In this document: positions 6,598 to 13,257 of the stretch, piece after piece
Layout of the letters: each line of letters starts with the position of its first letter
Position numbering within the stretch: position 1 is the first letter of the stretch
Source of the DNA: Candidatus Staskawiczbacteria bacterium
GTDB lineage: Bacteria; Patescibacteriota; Minisyncoccia; Minisyncoccales; Staskawiczbacteraceae
Assembly: GCA_016866675.1 (NCBI GenBank)
Contig: VGLO01000016.1
Coordinates: 1 to 15,617, forward strand
Length of the DNA: 15,617 bases
Reading direction: 5' to 3'
Made by a program: the position numbers and the translations under genes
The notes under the pieces: model-generated
Databases searched by the model: none
Told to the model about the DNA's origin: nothing
Seen by the model: only the letters and a program-made list of their open reading frames with translations

Positions 6598-6975
6598 ATG
6601 GCAAGATATTTAAAGTGGATCGTTATTTCTGGCATACTTTTCTGTAGCCACGCAATAATTTTTTTGTCTACTGAATCTATTAAGGACTTACTTTCCATGA
6701 ATGAGAGCATTGAAGAATATGATCAGGTAAATTTAGTTGAAGAAACCTCAATTTCAAGTAGAAGAAAAAAACAAATTCAGGTTGGCGTTTTAATACCCGA
6801 AGATCTCTTATTTGAAGAAGAGCAAGCTAATCTACAACTTGCACAAAGCTTTTTATCTGAAAAATTGAACTGGAAATTTATAGACAAAATGAGACTCCCA
6901 AGAGTTTTGGGACTCAAAGGAATAGGTTTTGGCTTTAGGGTTATAAGCGACGATAGGCAAATAGCACTGGAATAG
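6598..6975 (+). CDS. Small membrane-anchored or secreted protein, function unknown
   Basis: A 125-residue protein of no family I recognise. Residues 5-24 form a hydrophobic segment after Arg3/Lys6, consistent with a signal anchor or signal peptide. The rest, predicted outside the membrane, has an acidic stretch (35-50), a basic patch SSRRKKQ (53-59), and a possible folded end containing PRVLGLKGIGFGFRV. The start is well supported by AGAGGTG four bases upstream, one of only three clear Shine-Dalgarno sites in the window. It has its own extended -10 promoter and a strong terminator, so it forms its own unit. It faces the LAGLIDADG gene tail to tail. Confidence 0.8.
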   Translation: MARYLKWIVISGILFCSHAIIFLSTESIKDLLSMNESIEEYDQVNLVEETSISSRRKKQIQVGVLIPEDLLFEEEQANLQLAQSFLSEKLNWKFIDKMRLPRVLGLKGIGFGFRVISDDRQIALE

Positions 6976-6981
6976 GCAATC

Positions 6982-7014
6982 AAAAACGCTCGGAATTCCA
7001 AGCGTTTTTATTTT
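6982..7014. terminator. Bidirectional terminator between the 125-aa gene and the LAGLIDADG gene
   Basis: AAAAACGCT (6982-6990) pairs with AGCGTTTTT (7001-7009), and the inner GGAATTCC (6992-6999) is self-complementary, so the whole is a long near-perfect palindrome with T-runs on both exits. The minus-strand gene's stop codon at 7013-7015 touches its edge. Confidence 0.9.
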
Positions 7015-7510
7015 ACAAAGACTTTGATATTGTTTGAGCCATTTTTATCCATCTTGGCTCGCGAGGGTTATTTTTGTACTTTGAAGCAGATTTTTGAATT
7101 TCAATGAGAGAAAATAAATCGTTCTTCTCCCATTTATTAATATTTATTCCCTTATTACTGTGAACTATATTTACGGCTTTTTTCCAAAGTTGAAAATCTT
7201 TTTTCTTGTTTCCTTCAAGTGTATTTTTCTCAAAAAATGGTATGACCAAATCTTTTATGTAATCTATGTTTTGCACTGAAAATCTTGCCTGGTTTTTCAA
7301 GACATTAACATTCCCGCAATTTAAAATATTTTTAACTGCTGATAATTTTTTTACAGAATCTTTTGATGCAGTAATTATAAATTGAACTTTCCATCGATAG
7401 TAAGTGGGGGAATTGGTTCTCTCGTGTCTAGTGTCTTTTCTAAACTGTAAATCAAAGCAACCACCATTATTTACTAATTCAGCAATGTTTACATTATTTT
7501 CTTTAGCCAT
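7013..7510 (-). CDS. Degenerate LAGLIDADG-family protein, probably nuclease-dead
   Basis: A 165-residue single-motif protein resembling the LAGLIDADG_1 homing endonucleases found in CPR rRNA introns, but free-standing here. The motif at 9-17 reads IAELVNNGG followed by CF, aligning with the canonical [I/L]AGLIDxEGCF. The acidic metal-binding residue is Gly16 and the first Asp is Asn14, so cleavage is unlikely. The rest of the fold looks kept: a beta-strand region with RWKVQF (39-44), a helix into NCGNVNVLKNQARFSV (63-78), IPFFEKNTLEGNKKKDFQLW (90-109), and a C-terminal helical NIVHSNKG-type segment with basic tail. No intron or split host gene is visible around it. It has a good promoter placed so that the mRNA would start at the ATG, and a terminator. 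It could be a decaying endonuclease or a recruited nucleic-acid-binding protein. Confidence 0.75.
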   Translation of the reverse strand: MAKENNVNIAELVNNGGCFDLQFRKDTRHERTNSPTYYRWKVQFIITASKDSVKKLSAVKNILNCGNVNVLKNQARFSVQNIDYIKDLVIPFFEKNTLEGNKKKDFQLWKKAVNIVHSNKGININKWEKNDLFSLIEIQKSASKYKNNPREPRWIKMAQTISKSL

Positions 7511-7516
7511 TGAGCA

Positions 7517-7545
7517 ATTCTACCAGATATATAATTATGCGACAA
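7517..7545 (-). promoter_or_regulatory. Promoter of the LAGLIDADG gene, leaderless architecture
   Basis: The minus strand has TTGTCG (7540-7545), a 17-base spacer ending in TGG, and TAGAAT (7517-7522, 5 of 6), making an extended -10. Six bases (7511-7516) separate it from the ATG at 7510, the same geometry as the uppS promoter, so transcription should begin at the start codon. Confidence 0.65.
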
Positions 7546-7626
7546 TACCTATTTTATTAAACAAGATTCGTAGGGGTTTTAATTCTATAAAAAATAGGGT
7601 ATTATGGCTAGGATGTCAGGCAATAG

Positions 7627-7632
7627 TATACT
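7627..7632 (+). promoter_or_regulatory. Weak candidate -10 for the ABC-F/obgE/flavoprotein genes
   Basis: TATACT at 7627-7632 would give a leader of about 10 bases to the ATG at 7650. No acceptable -35 is seen at the right distance. A promoter must lie in 7511-7649 because the upstream gene is divergent, but its exact position is uncertain. Confidence 0.3.
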
Positions 7633-7649
7633 GATTAAATATTTTCCTA

Positions 7650-9101
7650 ATGTCTAACGAAACAATCATAAAATTTAGTGATGTTTCCTTTGCTTGGGAA
7701 GCCAAAAGGCCCATTTTAGATGAGGCCAATTTTAGTATACGTAGAGGGTCTAAAATTACCTTAATGGGGCAAAATGGAGCTGGCAAAAGTACTATTTTTA
7801 GTTTGATAATGGGGGATTCAGAGCCTGATTCAGGGTCAGTTAACATTTCACACAATGTCACCATAGCAACGGCTAAACAAATTATTTTACGAGAAGATTT
7901 ATCATTGACTATTAGGGAGTTTTTTGAAAAATGTTTTGTTAAAAAGGTTTATAATATTGAGGTAAAGATTGACGAGGTTTTGAAAATAGTAAATTTACAT
8001 TTAAAGCAGGACAGAATTGTTAAAAGTCTTTCGGGTGGACAACAGGCCAGACTTCTCTTGGCTTCAGCGCTAATACAAAACCCAGATGTCTTACTGCTGG
8101 ACGAGCCAACGAATAATTTAGATAAAGCTGGCATTGAGCATCTAACTCAATTTATTATCAAATATCCAAAAACTTGTGTGGTAATTTCCCACGATGCTGA
8201 TTTTTTAAATTCCTTTACTGAGGGAGTATTGTATTTAGATATTTTTTCAAAAAAAGTTGAGCAATATACAGGAGATTATTTTTCCGTTGTTGAAGAAATA
8301 AGAGTAAGATTAGAAAAAGAGCGGATGAAAAATTCCAGATTAGAAAAAGATATTTCCCATAGAAAGGAACAAGCTAATTTCTTTGCGCAAAAAGGAGGTC
8401 ACCTTAGAGATGTGTCTAGCAAAATGTGGAAGACTATAGAAAAACTAGAAGAGGAAAAAGTTGATGTAAGGAGAGAAGACAAGACAATTAGAGATTTTAC
8501 TATCCAAGCTCAAGAGGATATTGGCGGAGTTCTTTTAGAATTAAATAGTGTCACAATTGTAAAAAATCATAAATTCGTAGATAAAAAAGTAGAGGTGCGT
8601 TTAGGGAAGAGAGACAGATTATTGTTAATCGGACCCAATGGAATTGGTAAAACCACGCTTTTGGAAAAACTAGCTTCAGGACATGCAAAGAGTGAACATA
8701 TAAAAGAGGGTTTGCAGATTAGCTATTATCGTCAAGATTTCTCAAATTTGGATTTTAATGAAACGGTTTATCAAACTATTTCTAAAGTGACTAGTGCTTC
8801 AGAGCAGAATCTTCGCTCTCACGCAGCAGGGTTTTTGATTGATTCTGAAATATTAAAAACAAAAATAGGATTACTATCTGAAGGGCAAAAAGGATTGGTG
8901 GCGTTTGCTAAGATTTCACTACAAAAACCTGGATTAATTATTCTTGATGAGCCAACTAATCACATTAACTTCCGCCATATCCCAGTTATTGCTAAAGCCA
9001 TAAATGAATTTGAGGGAGCTATTATTTTGGTAAGCCACATGTCAGATTTTGTCGAGAAAATAAAAATTGATCAAACATTAGACTTAGGTAAATTTTTGTA
9101 A
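7650..9101 (+). CDS. ABC-F family ATPase (ribosome-associated type)
   Basis: Soluble protein with two ABC ATPase domains and no membrane domain, the ABC-F layout; known members act on the ribosome E site (translation factors such as EttA, or antibiotic protection). Domain 1: Walker A GQNGAGKST (40-48), signature LSGGQ (127-131), Walker B VLLLDEPTNNLD (147-158), switch His181. The interdomain linker (about 215-290) is Lys/Glu-rich and helical. Domain 2: Walker A GPNGIGKTT (328-336), signature LSEGQ (409-413), and LDEPTNHIN (432-440), where Asn replaces the usual final Asp; the switch reads SHM rather than SHD. At 483 residues it is at the short end of the family, and a clear Arm insertion is not obvious. 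It precedes obgE by seven bases. The exact subfamily cannot be assigned by eye. Confidence 0.92.
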   Translation: MSNETIIKFSDVSFAWEAKRPILDEANFSIRRGSKITLMGQNGAGKSTIFSLIMGDSEPDSGSVNISHNVTIATAKQIILREDLSLTIREFFEKCFVKKVYNIEVKIDEVLKIVNLHLKQDRIVKSLSGGQQARLLLASALIQNPDVLLLDEPTNNLDKAGIEHLTQFIIKYPKTCVVISHDADFLNSFTEGVLYLDIFSKKVEQYTGDYFSVVEEIRVRLEKERMKNSRLEKDISHRKEQANFFAQKGGHLRDVSSKMWKTIEKLEEEKVDVRREDKTIRDFTIQAQEDIGGVLLELNSVTIVKNHKFVDKKVEVRLGKRDRLLLIGPNGIGKTTLLEKLASGHAKSEHIKEGLQISYYRQDFSNLDFNETVYQTISKVTSASEQNLRSHAAGFLIDSEILKTKIGLLSEGQKGLVAFAKISLQKPGLIILDEPTNHINFRHIPVIAKAINEFEGAIILVSHMSDFVEKIKIDQTLDLGKFL

Positions 9102-9108
9102 AAATAAA

Positions 9109-10092
9109 ATGATTATCGATGATGTAAAAATTACAATTACCGGAGGAGATGGAGGAAAAGGGATGGTGAGGTTTAATAAAACTAAAATGTCTTTGGGGCC
9201 TACGGGTGGTAGTGGAGGAAAGGGAGGAGATGTTTTTCTTAAAGGTGTTTCTGATTTATCAGCTTTAAGGCAGTTTCGTTTTAAAAAAAATCTCAAAGCT
9301 GAAAAAGGCCAAGATGGTAAATTTCAACTTAATGATGGCAAAAGCGGTGAAAATTTAATCTTGTTGGTTCCCGTGGGAACTGTGATGCATAATTTAGATA
9401 ATGGTAAAACAGTTGAAATTATAAAAATAGGGCAAACCGAATTAATGGCAAGAGGTGGTAAGGGAGGCAAGGGAAATTTTCTTTTTAGATCAGCAACCAA
9501 TACAACTCCAAGAGAAGCCGGTCAGGGAAGTAAAGGAGAATCTTTTAATGTAAGGCTTGAGCTAAAAATGATTGCAGATATTGGATTTATTGGATTACCC
9601 AATGTAGGGAAATCCAGCTTACTAAATATGCTTACTCAAGCAAATAGCAAAGTGGCAAATTATCCTTTTACTACTTTAGAGCCTAATCTAGGTGTATATT
9701 ACGAGTTAATTTTGGGAGATATTCCAGGAATTATTGAGGGAGCAGCTGAGGGTAGGGGATTGGGGGTTAAATTTCTTCAGCATATTGAGCGTACTAAAGT
9801 ATTGTTTCACCTAGTTTCAGCTGAGTCTGAAAATCCTGTTGAGGATTATGATGCGGTGAGAAAAGAATTGGAATTATATAATCCTTTGCTTTTAGAAAAA
9901 CCAGAATATATTTTTTTGAGTAAAAGTGATGAAGTGTCTGAAGAAAAAATATTAGAAGTCAAAAAATCCTTCAAGAAAAATAAAAAGGAAATTACTTCTA
10001 TTTCAACTCTTGATGACAAAAGTATGGATAGTGTCAAAAAAATACTCAATACTCTTATTGAAGAAAAAAATATTCAAGGAATAAAAGTTTAA
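9109..10092 (+). CDS. obgE: ObgE/CgtA GTPase
   Basis: Ribosome-binding GTPase needed for 50S assembly and growth control. Of 327 residues, 1-155 form the Gly-rich Obg fold (GGDGGKGMVRF at 12-22, GGSGGKGGDV at 33-42, RGGKGGKGN at 115-123). The G domain follows: G1 GLPNVGKSS (162-170), G2 NYPFTTLEPNLG (184-195), G3 DIPG (204-207), and G4 read as SKSD (271-274) instead of the common NKxD/TKxD. G5 is weak (SIST near 297-300). There is no C-terminal OCT domain, so it is a minimal form. Seven bases after the ABC-F gene and 12 before the flavoprotein gene suggest one transcript. No Shine-Dalgarno sequence. Confidence 0.96.
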   Translation: MIIDDVKITITGGDGGKGMVRFNKTKMSLGPTGGSGGKGGDVFLKGVSDLSALRQFRFKKNLKAEKGQDGKFQLNDGKSGENLILLVPVGTVMHNLDNGKTVEIIKIGQTELMARGGKGGKGNFLFRSATNTTPREAGQGSKGESFNVRLELKMIADIGFIGLPNVGKSSLLNMLTQANSKVANYPFTTLEPNLGVYYELILGDIPGIIEGAAEGRGLGVKFLQHIERTKVLFHLVSAESENPVEDYDAVRKELELYNPLLLEKPEYIFLSKSDEVSEEKILEVKKSFKKNKKEITSISTLDDKSMDSVKKILNTLIEEKNIQGIKV

Positions 10093-10104
10093 CTTATTAA
10101 AGAT

Positions 10105-11337
10105 ATGTATGATGTGGTAGTTATTGGTGGGGGGCCGGCGGGCATGATGGCTGCCGGCAGGGCGGCAGAGCGGGGCCGTTCTGTTTTGCTGATGGAAAAA
10201 AATCCGGTCTTGGGCAAGAAGCTGCTGATTACGGGCGGCGGACGGTGCAATGTAACCAACAATAAAACCGAAGTCCGCACTATGCTTTCAAAATACAAGG
10301 GAAACGACCAGTTTCTTTTTTCGGCCTTTGCACAATTTAGCGTAAAAGACGCAATTCATTTTTTTAACTCGCGGGGAATGGCAACCAAAGAAGAAAACGA
10401 GGGGAGGATTTTTCCTGTTTCCGATAGTGCCAAATCCGTTTTTGATGTACTGGTAAAATACATGAAAGAAGGAAAGGTAAAAGTGCAGACGAATGCCGAT
10501 GTTGTAGGAATTTTAGTTGATACGTCTACGGGAAATATTAAAATTACCACTAAGGATAAAAAAGAAATATTAGCCAAAGCTTGTGTGCTCGCTACAGGAG
10601 GTATTTCTCGTCCTGAAACCGGTTCAACGGGAGAGGGATTTAAATGGTTAAAGAAGCTGGGGCACACAATTGTAGAAAACGATTTTGCATTGGTTCCTGT
10701 TGCATTGGCTGACGGATGGGCAAAGAAATTAGGAGGCTTAACTTTGGACAATATTAAGCTAACCACATTTCAAAATGGCAAAAAGCAGTCGGTTGGAAAA
10801 GGGAGTCTTTTGTTTACCCATTTTGGTGTTACTGGTCCCACTGTGCTGAATATGAGCAAAGAAATTGGTGAGCTTCTAAAGTATGGTAAGGTTGTTATAG
10901 AGCTTGATTTGTTTCCCAAGACAGACCTTGGGGCGCTAAAGAAACAGTTGCAAAAACTGTTGGTCATCAACAATAATAAAAAGCTTAAAAATGTGCTGAG
11001 TGATTTAATTCCTACTGCACTAGCTGCTACTCTTTTGAGTATTGTTAATATTGATGGAGAAACAAAAAATAATATGGTGAGTACTGAGTCCCGCAAAAAA
11101 CTGGTATCCCTAATGAAAGCCATCCCTCTTAACGTTTCCCATATACTTGGCGCAGACAAAGCTGTTATTTCATCTGGTGGTGTGGCGCTACCTGAGGTTA
11201 ATTTTAAAACCATGGAATCTCGTCTTATCAAAAATCTCTACTTAGTTGGCGATGTTTTAAATATAGACCGCCCTTCTGGAGGCTATAGTCTTCAACTCTG
11301 CTGGACCACAGGGTTTGTAGCCGGAAGTAATGTTTAA
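10105..11337 (+). CDS. BaiN/HI0933-like FAD-dependent oxidoreductase
   Basis: Predicted flavoprotein of the HI0933/YhiN/BaiN family. Few members are biochemically defined, so the substrate is unknown. Its 410 residues begin with an FAD-binding Rossmann fold, GGGPAG at 8-13 and ribose-binding Glu31. The family marks GKKLLITGGGRCNVTN (37-52), LATGGISRPETGSTGEG and, near the end, the flavin-closing segment GDVLNIDRPSGGYSLQLCW all appear. No transmembrane segment is seen. The 5' part is compositionally foreign: 71 of 120 bases at 10141-10260 are G or C, against 35 of 120 at 9841-9960 in obgE, and the bias fades downstream. That suggests horizontal acquisition followed by drift, or selection on the 5' region. 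It is the last gene of the plus-strand run. Confidence 0.9.
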   Translation: MYDVVVIGGGPAGMMAAGRAAERGRSVLLMEKNPVLGKKLLITGGGRCNVTNNKTEVRTMLSKYKGNDQFLFSAFAQFSVKDAIHFFNSRGMATKEENEGRIFPVSDSAKSVFDVLVKYMKEGKVKVQTNADVVGILVDTSTGNIKITTKDKKEILAKACVLATGGISRPETGSTGEGFKWLKKLGHTIVENDFALVPVALADGWAKKLGGLTLDNIKLTTFQNGKKQSVGKGSLLFTHFGVTGPTVLNMSKEIGELLKYGKVVIELDLFPKTDLGALKKQLQKLLVINNNKKLKNVLSDLIPTALAATLLSIVNIDGETKNNMVSTESRKKLVSLMKAIPLNVSHILGADKAVISSGGVALPEVNFKTMESRLIKNLYLVGDVLNIDRPSGGYSLQLCWTTGFVAGSNV

Positions 11338-11364
11338 TTTTATTATGCGACAAATGGATTAAGT

Positions 11365-11392
11365 AAAAAAGAGGGAAGTGAACCCTCTTTTT
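11365..11392. terminator. Bidirectional terminator between the flavoprotein and recombinase genes
   Basis: AAAAAGAGGG (11366-11375) pairs perfectly with CCCTCTTTTT (11383-11392) around a seven-base loop. A- and T-runs lie on the two sides, so it can serve both converging genes. Confidence 0.9.
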
Positions 11393-11398
11393 GAATGG

Positions 11399-12358
11399 CT
11401 ATTTTTTCAAATCTTTTCCGCCGTGAAATTGGCGATGAATGTCGCGGAGGCGTTTGTTGGTGACGTGAGTATAAATTTGGGTGGTGGCAATATTTTTATG
11501 GCCGAGGAATTCTTGGACGGTGCGGAGGTCAACACCTTGATTCATTAAATCAGTTGCATATGAATGCCTTAAAGTGTGTGGAGTAGTGAAGGTGGGGATT
11601 CCCGCCAAGATTGCGTGCTGTTTTACAATTCGTTCAACCGATCTTGGGGTAAGTCGTGTGCCAGTACCATCTTTATCACGGAAGTTTATAAATAATGATT
11701 TATCTTTGGAATTTCTTATGGAAATATATTTTTTAATCCATTCCAATGAGCGGTCAGAAAAATAAATTGTTCGTGGATGACCGCCTTTGCCAATGATTCC
11801 AAGCTCTAAATCCTGCTTGTCTTTTAGATTTGCAAACTGTTCTATATTAAGAGAGCATAACTCAGCAATTCTAAGTCCAGTTGAGAAAAAGGTTTCCAAA
11901 ATGGCCCTATTTCTAATACCTGTGGCATCTTTTGGTTGAGCTGAGGTTAAAAGGCGCTCGATCTGCTCTAGGGTAAGGAATTTCACTGTTTTTTCGCCTT
12001 TATTGGCCTTAGAAAGGGCTATTTTGTCTGGGGGGAGGCTTTGGACGTCTTTTGCTACAAAGTACCCTAAAAAGGCCCTTAAAGCGATTAAATAGTAGTT
12101 TTGGGTGCTTTTTTGAAGGATTTTACCCCTTATAGGGTCTTGGTACCTAGAGAGGTAGAGACGGTAGTCCCAAATGTGTTCTGGGGTTAATTGGTGGGGA
12201 AGTAAGCCCTCTAAACGCTTGGACCTTAACCACAAAACAAATTTATCTAAATATTTTTTGTAATTTCTCTGGGTATTTTCTCTCAAACCTTTTTCAACTT
12301 CGCAGTAATCTAAAAAGTCGGGAATGTGTTGCGGGATTGGTTTATTGGATTCGTTCAT
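11399..12358 (-). CDS. xerC/xerD-like: Tyrosine recombinase of the XerC/XerD type
   Basis: Site-specific DNA recombinase; chromosomal Xer proteins resolve chromosome dimers at dif. Its 319 residues comprise an N-terminal SAM-like DNA-binding domain (about 8-105, FLDYCEVEKGLRENTQRNY) and a catalytic domain with every expected residue: Arg163 (in STGLRIAEL), Lys191 (GKGG), His261 and Arg264 (HTLRH), His287 (LGH) and nucleophile Tyr296 (IYTH). The length is close to family norm, and the sequence is intact. It is monocistronic, with its own promoter and terminator. No integrase-type arm-binding domain or phage genes are nearby, so a housekeeping Xer is more likely than a prophage integrase, though C versus D cannot be assigned. 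GC at its 3' end is somewhat above its minus-strand neighbours. Stop is TAG. Confidence 0.94.
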   Translation of the reverse strand: MNESNKPIPQHIPDFLDYCEVEKGLRENTQRNYKKYLDKFVLWLRSKRLEGLLPHQLTPEHIWDYRLYLSRYQDPIRGKILQKSTQNYYLIALRAFLGYFVAKDVQSLPPDKIALSKANKGEKTVKFLTLEQIERLLTSAQPKDATGIRNRAILETFFSTGLRIAELCSLNIEQFANLKDKQDLELGIIGKGGHPRTIYFSDRSLEWIKKYISIRNSKDKSLFINFRDKDGTGTRLTPRSVERIVKQHAILAGIPTFTTPHTLRHSYATDLMNQGVDLRTVQEFLGHKNIATTQIYTHVTNKRLRDIHRQFHGGKDLKK

Positions 12359-12421
12359 GTTTTGTAAGTTTATCCTATATAAAGGTCGGTTTACCTACAT
12401 TTTGCGACGTAGTCTATATTC

Positions 12422-12450
12422 ATAGTAAGGGCTATAGAGGCCCCTGTCAA
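12422..12450 (-). promoter_or_regulatory. Recombinase gene promoter with a symmetric spacer
   Basis: The minus strand has a perfect TTGACA (12445-12450), 17 bases, and TACTAT (12422-12427, 4 of 6), predicting a leader of about 55 bases. The spacer contains an inverted repeat, GGGC (12429-12432) and GCCC (12440-12443), which could be an operator or a weak stem for stopping the upstream gene that ends three bases away. No T-run follows it. Confidence 0.6.
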
Positions 12451-12453
12451 ATA

Positions 12454-12786
12454 CTACTCTACTTTTGTTCCGGTTAGGTTTGAAAAATTTTCTGCAAAAT
12501 AATTTTTTACTTTTTCCCAAATATTTTTTACTGCATTATCTTTTTGTGTGATTACCTCATTTTTGAGTGGCTCTCCCCTACTTTCAACCTCCTTGGATAG
12601 TTTTGGGTAAAAACTGGCCCCCAACCAATTTGTTGATTTTGACCAGTATTTATTAGTCTCATTTTTACTCCAAGAATAAAAAGATTTTCCAAACGGTTTT
12701 ACAAATTCTTGTTGACTTAAAAATAATACTGATAATATAACAGCTATGATAATAAAATATTTGATGACTCCCCTATTATTTTCCAT
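12454..12786 (-). CDS. Small membrane-anchored protein, downstream tandem paralog
   Basis: A 110-residue protein of unknown function. Residues 8-24 form one hydrophobic segment; the rest, rich in Ser, Asn, Lys and aromatics, is predicted outside the membrane. I chose the ATG at 12786, which follows the upstream gene's TAA by one base. An ATG at 12825 would overlap that gene by 38 bases and put 13 extra residues before the anchor. Compared with its upstream neighbour it shares the anchor end (LSVLFLSQQEF versus LSLAFFSQNFS) and a C-terminal segment (GEPLKNEVITQKDNA versus GESLKSNTINQVNNA), so the two look like old duplicates. There is no Shine-Dalgarno sequence, so translation is probably coupled. 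Stop is TAG. Confidence 0.72.
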   Translation of the reverse strand: MENNRGVIKYFIIIAVILSVLFLSQQEFVKPFGKSFYSWSKNETNKYWSKSTNWLGASFYPKLSKEVESRGEPLKNEVITQKDNAVKNIWEKVKNYFAENFSNLTGTKVE

Positions 12787-12787
12787 T

Positions 12788-13192
12788 TTATTGGCACTGA
12801 AAGTTTTCACCTTCAATAATATCACTTGGTGAAACTCCTAAAACCTGCAATACTTTTTGGGCTATAAATTTTTTTGTTGAATCAACCGTGCTTTCTTTTG
12901 CATTATTAACTTGATTTATAGTGTTGCTTTTTAAACTTTCTCCAACCTCTAATGCGCCTTCTTGTAGTTGAGAAATTTTTTCGTATGCATTTTCTTTTGC
13001 AGAATCTATATTTATGCCACTGTCAGATAACGACGAAAATCCGCCCCCTTTTCTTATTGGGACTGGGTTAATACTTTTAATGCTGTCTGAAACTTTTCCT
13101 TCAGAAAAGTTTTGACTAAAAAAAGCCAAACTTAAAACACAACCTATCATAAAAGTATTAAAAATAATAATTCCCGTTTTTTCGTTTTGCAT
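12788..13192 (-). CDS. Small membrane-anchored protein, upstream tandem paralog
   Basis: A 134-residue protein of unknown function. Residues 7-26 form a hydrophobic anchor or signal segment after a short N-terminus with one Lys. The exported part includes a Gly/Ser-rich stretch (49-60) and a helical, amphipathic region (64-118) ending in KKFIAQKVLQVLG. A single Cys sits next to the last residue (FQCQ); the Cys18 in the membrane segment is not in a lipobox. It is followed after one base by its paralog. The start is the first ATG after the terminator of the Janus/Ocnus gene and has no Shine-Dalgarno sequence. An envelope role is inferred only from the anchor. Confidence 0.75.
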   Translation of the reverse strand: MQNEKTGIIIFNTFMIGCVLSLAFFSQNFSEGKVSDSIKSINPVPIRKGGGFSSLSDSGINIDSAKENAYEKISQLQEGALEVGESLKSNTINQVNNAKESTVDSTKKFIAQKVLQVLGVSPSDIIEGENFQCQ

Positions 13193-13232
13193 TTTTGTAA
13201 TATTTGTTTATTTTACCAATAAAATTTGCAAC

Positions 13233-13252
13233 AAAAAAGCCCAAAAGGGCTT
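13233..13252 (-). terminator. Terminator of the Janus/Ocnus gene
   Basis: On the minus strand AAGCCC, loop TTTT, GGGCTT is followed by further T (A-run 13233-13238 on the plus strand). It starts six bases after the TAG stop at 13258 and separates this gene from the downstream paralog pair. Confidence 0.85.
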
Positions 13253-13257
13253 ATATA

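Noticed and set aside
7013..7510. LAGLIDADG gene as part of a group I intron or intein
   Set aside because: No split host gene, rRNA sequence or intron core is visible on either side; the gene has its own promoter and terminators and lies between complete genes.
10356..11231. Long minus-strand open frames of 136 and 153 codons inside the flavoprotein gene
   Set aside because: They lie antisense to a gene with clear family motifs throughout and show no recognisable domain of their own.
11326..11353. Possible dif site between the flavoprotein and recombinase genes
   Set aside because: Only the TTATGCG arm resembles known dif; the other arm matches about 5 of 11 positions of the E. coli site and lies within coding sequence. 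Not enough to call a site.
12787..12825. Upstream start (12825) for the downstream paralog
   Set aside because: It would overlap the preceding gene by 38 bases and add residues before the anchor. The ATG at 12786 lies one base after that gene's stop and aligns with the paralog's N-terminus.
11399..13192. Integrative element formed by the recombinase and the two small membrane proteins
   Set aside because: No tRNA target, direct repeats, relaxase, capsid or plasmid genes are seen, and the recombinase has its own promoter. A chromosomal Xer is the simpler reading.
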